NCBI GenBank assembly: GCA_021844725.1
Contig: JAKBSX010000294.1
Location: 1-5,097 of the forward strand
DNA length: 5,097 nt
From: Actinomycetes bacterium
Lineage (GTDB): Bacteria; Actinomycetota; Acidimicrobiia; Acidimicrobiales; Acidimicrobiaceae
Direction: 5' to 3'
The position numbers and the translations under genes are program-made. The notes under the pieces are model-generated. The model was given only the letters and a program-made list of their open reading frames with translations, was not told the origin of the DNA and did not search any database. Below are positions 3,413 through 5,097 of the stretch, one piece after another. The stretch's first letter is position 1, and the number at the start of each line of letters is the position of its first letter.

Positions 3413-5097
3413 GTGGCAAAGGTTACAGCGGGGACTCCCCGAGATCTTGTCGAAAGCGTGTACTCCCGTCTCGACGAAAGAGTGTCGCTCGGAAGGCAAA
3501 GGTTGGGGCGCGGTCTTACGCTCACGGAAAAGATCCTGTTCAACCATTTGGCAGATCCAAACGGCCAGCAAATCGACAGGGGTAAGAGCTACGCAGAGTT
3601 TTATCCCGACCGAGTGGCAATGCAGGACGCCACAGCCCAGATGGCCCTTCTGCAGTTCATGACAGCAGGCTTACCCTCAGTGATGGTTCCAACCACGGTT
3701 CATTGTGACCACCTCATCCAGGCTGAAGTTGGAGCGGCTCAAGATCTCGCTGCAGCAGAGAACATCAACAAAGAGGTCTACGATTTTCTGAGGTCTGTAT
3801 CGGCAAAGTACGGAATCGGCTTCTGGAAGCCCGGCTCCGGGATAATCCACCAGGTGGTTATCGAGCAGTACGCCTTTCCAGGCGGAATGATGATAGGTAC
3901 CGATTCGCACACGCCCAACGCCGGAGGCATGTCCATGGTTGCGATAGGCGTTGGAGGCGCTGACGCCGTTGACGTGATGGTCGGCTCGACATTCGGGCTA
4001 CGTTATCCAAAGGTAATCGGCATAAAGCTCACCGGAACAATGTCAGGATGGACATCGGCAAAGGACATTATTCTAAAGGTCGCGCAGATCCTCACTGTCA
4101 GCGGTGGAACCGGCGCCATCATCGAATACTTCGGTCCCGGCACCCAAACCATAGCTGCCACAGGCAAGGCAACGATCTGCAACATGGGAGCCGAAATTGG
4201 CGCGACATGCTCCATCTTCCCCTATGACCATCACTCCAGCGAATATCTTAAGGCCACCGGTCGAGCGGATCTTGCCGAACTTGCAAATAGCCACATCGAC
4301 CATCTCAACGCCGACCAGGATGTTTTGGAAAATCCACAAAGATACTTCGACCAGGTAATTGAGATCAATCTTGACACGCTCGAACCGCACATAGTGGGTC
4401 CCCATACCCCCGACCTTGCCAGGCCGGTATCGGCGATTGCCGACGAGTCCAAAACGAACTCATGGCCCTTGAAGCTATCGGCAACACTGGTGGGATCGTG
4501 CACCAACTCCTCTTATCAAGACATATCACGAGCGGCAAATATTGCCCGACAGGCCAAGGCGCAAGGACTCCATGTAAAGTCTCCCCTTCTTGTAACACCT
4601 GGAAGCGAGAGGGTGCGGGCGACGATTGAGCGTGACGGCCTTCTTTCGGACTTGGAGGCGATTGGAGCGACCGTTCTTGCAAACGCGTGCGGGCCTTGCA
4701 TAGGTCAGTGGAACAGGAATGACATTGCGCAAGGCGAGCCAAACTCAATTCTCAACTCCTATAACCGCAACTTCCCGAAAAGAAATGACGGAAACCCGGG
4801 GACACTTTCCTTTATAGCCTCTCCAGAGACCGTTGTCGCGTACGCTCTTGCTGGAACTCTCGACTTCAACCCGCTAACGGACACAATCGATGGATTCAAA
4901 TTAGATGCACCTGTTGGCGAGGAACTGCCCTCCAGGGGTTTCGAATCCGGAGAGTCGGGATTTCTAGCCCCGCCCGACGACGGTTCGTCGATAGTGGTTA
5001 GCGTAGATCCCGCCTCAGACAGGCTGCAACTTCTTCAGCCGTTCCCGGCCTGGGACGGCCGCGATTTCGAAAATCTCGTGGTGCTGATGAAGGCGAA
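3413..5097 (+). CDS. acn: Aconitate hydratase, mitochondrial-type (3' end outside window)
   Basis: Aconitase is a [4Fe-4S] enzyme of the TCA cycle that interconverts citrate and isocitrate via cis-aconitate in the cytoplasm. The 561 codons seen follow the mitochondrial-type (ACO2-like) family closely rather than the AcnA/IRP or AcnB types. Cluster cysteines are C363 (GSCTNSSY), C426 and C429 ([10 protein letters not shown]). Active-site residues include D99 and H100 (HCDHL), D164 and H166 (GTDSHTPN), and R452 and R457 ([10 protein letters not shown]). Domains 1-3 are complete; the window ends in the linker after [13 protein letters not shown], so the C-terminal swivel domain (about 190 residues, with its own substrate Arg/Ser residues) is missing only because the window stops. 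The GTG start is set by AAGGAG 6 nt upstream. The gene is divergent from the GntR/UTRA regulator and probably controlled by it through 3376-3393. No frameshifts or missing key residues are visible. Confidence 0.97.
   Translation, partial: MAKVTAGTPRDLVESVYSRLDERVSLGRQRLGRGLTLTEKILFNHLADPNGQQIDRGKSYAEFYPDRVAMQDATAQMALLQFMTAGLPSVMVPTTVHCDHLIQAEVGAAQDLAAAENINKEVYDFLRSVSAKYGIGFWKPGSGIIHQVVIEQYAFPGGMMIGTDSHTPNAGGMSMVAIGVGGADAVDVMVGSTFGLRYPKVIGIKLTGTMSGWTSAKDIILKVAQILTVSGGTGAIIEYFGPGTQTIAATGKATICNMGAEIGATCSIFPYDHHSSEYLKATGRADLAELANSHIDHLNADQDVLENPQRYFDQVIEINLDTLEPHIVGPHTPDLARPVSAIADESKTNSWPLKLSATLVGSCTNSSYQDISRAANIARQAKAQGLHVKSPLLVTPGSERVRATIERDGLLSDLEAIGATVLANACGPCIGQWNRNDIAQGEPNSILNSYNRNFPKRNDGNPGTLSFIASPETVVAYALAGTLDFNPLTDTIDGFKLDAPVGEELPSRGFESGESGFLAPPDDGSSIVVSVDPASDRLQLLQPFPAWDGRDFENLVVLMKA

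Noticed and set aside
4073..4748. Minus-strand frames of 60-127 codons inside aconitase
   Set aside because: They are antisense shadows of a strongly conserved coding sequence on the plus strand.

Overview
The window looks bacterial and most likely actinobacterial. The evidence is moderate base composition, a GTG start codon, a mitochondrial-type aconitase, and a PlsC-family acyltransferase whose tryptophan/arginine-rich tail resembles those I associate with Acidimicrobiia-like actinobacteria. That placement is an inference from protein style, not a database result.

Left part (1-1417): two genes are present but scrambled. The first 179 codons of a PlsC-type acyltransferase lie on the minus strand and stop exactly at base 1. 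The last 118 codons of an acyltransferase lie on the plus strand at 1061-1417. Between them, on the minus strand, is the last 162 codons of a LarA/DUF2088-like protein, cut at about 1059. The same 7-bp sequence occurs in inverted orientation at 1-7 and 1054-1060. Flipping 1-1060 restores one uninterrupted 297-residue acyltransferase that follows the LarA-like gene in the same direction after a 33-nt gap. The left end is therefore either a fold-back chimera or collapsed hairpin of the assembly, or a real inversion with its breakpoint at the window edge.

Middle part (1418-2619): about 1.2 kb with no convincing full-length gene. It holds a weak hairpin after plsC, a 37-bp imperfect direct repeat followed at once by two palindromes (1508-1657), a few short low-confidence reading frames, and a likely terminator for the regulator gene (2531-2562, minus).

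Right part (2620-5097): a divergent regulator-enzyme pair. A GntR/HutC-type repressor (winged helix plus UTRA domain) reads leftward, and a mitochondrial-type aconitase reads rightward and runs off the window after 561 codons. The short shared intergenic region has an extended -10 promoter for the regulator inside the 18-bp palindrome ACTTGTATTATATCAAGT, which is the obvious candidate operator. The arrangement suggests ligand-controlled, autoregulated expression of aconitase, the TCA-cycle enzyme that interconverts citrate and isocitrate. The regulator has no ATG, GTG or TTG at the place where its conserved DNA-binding domain begins.
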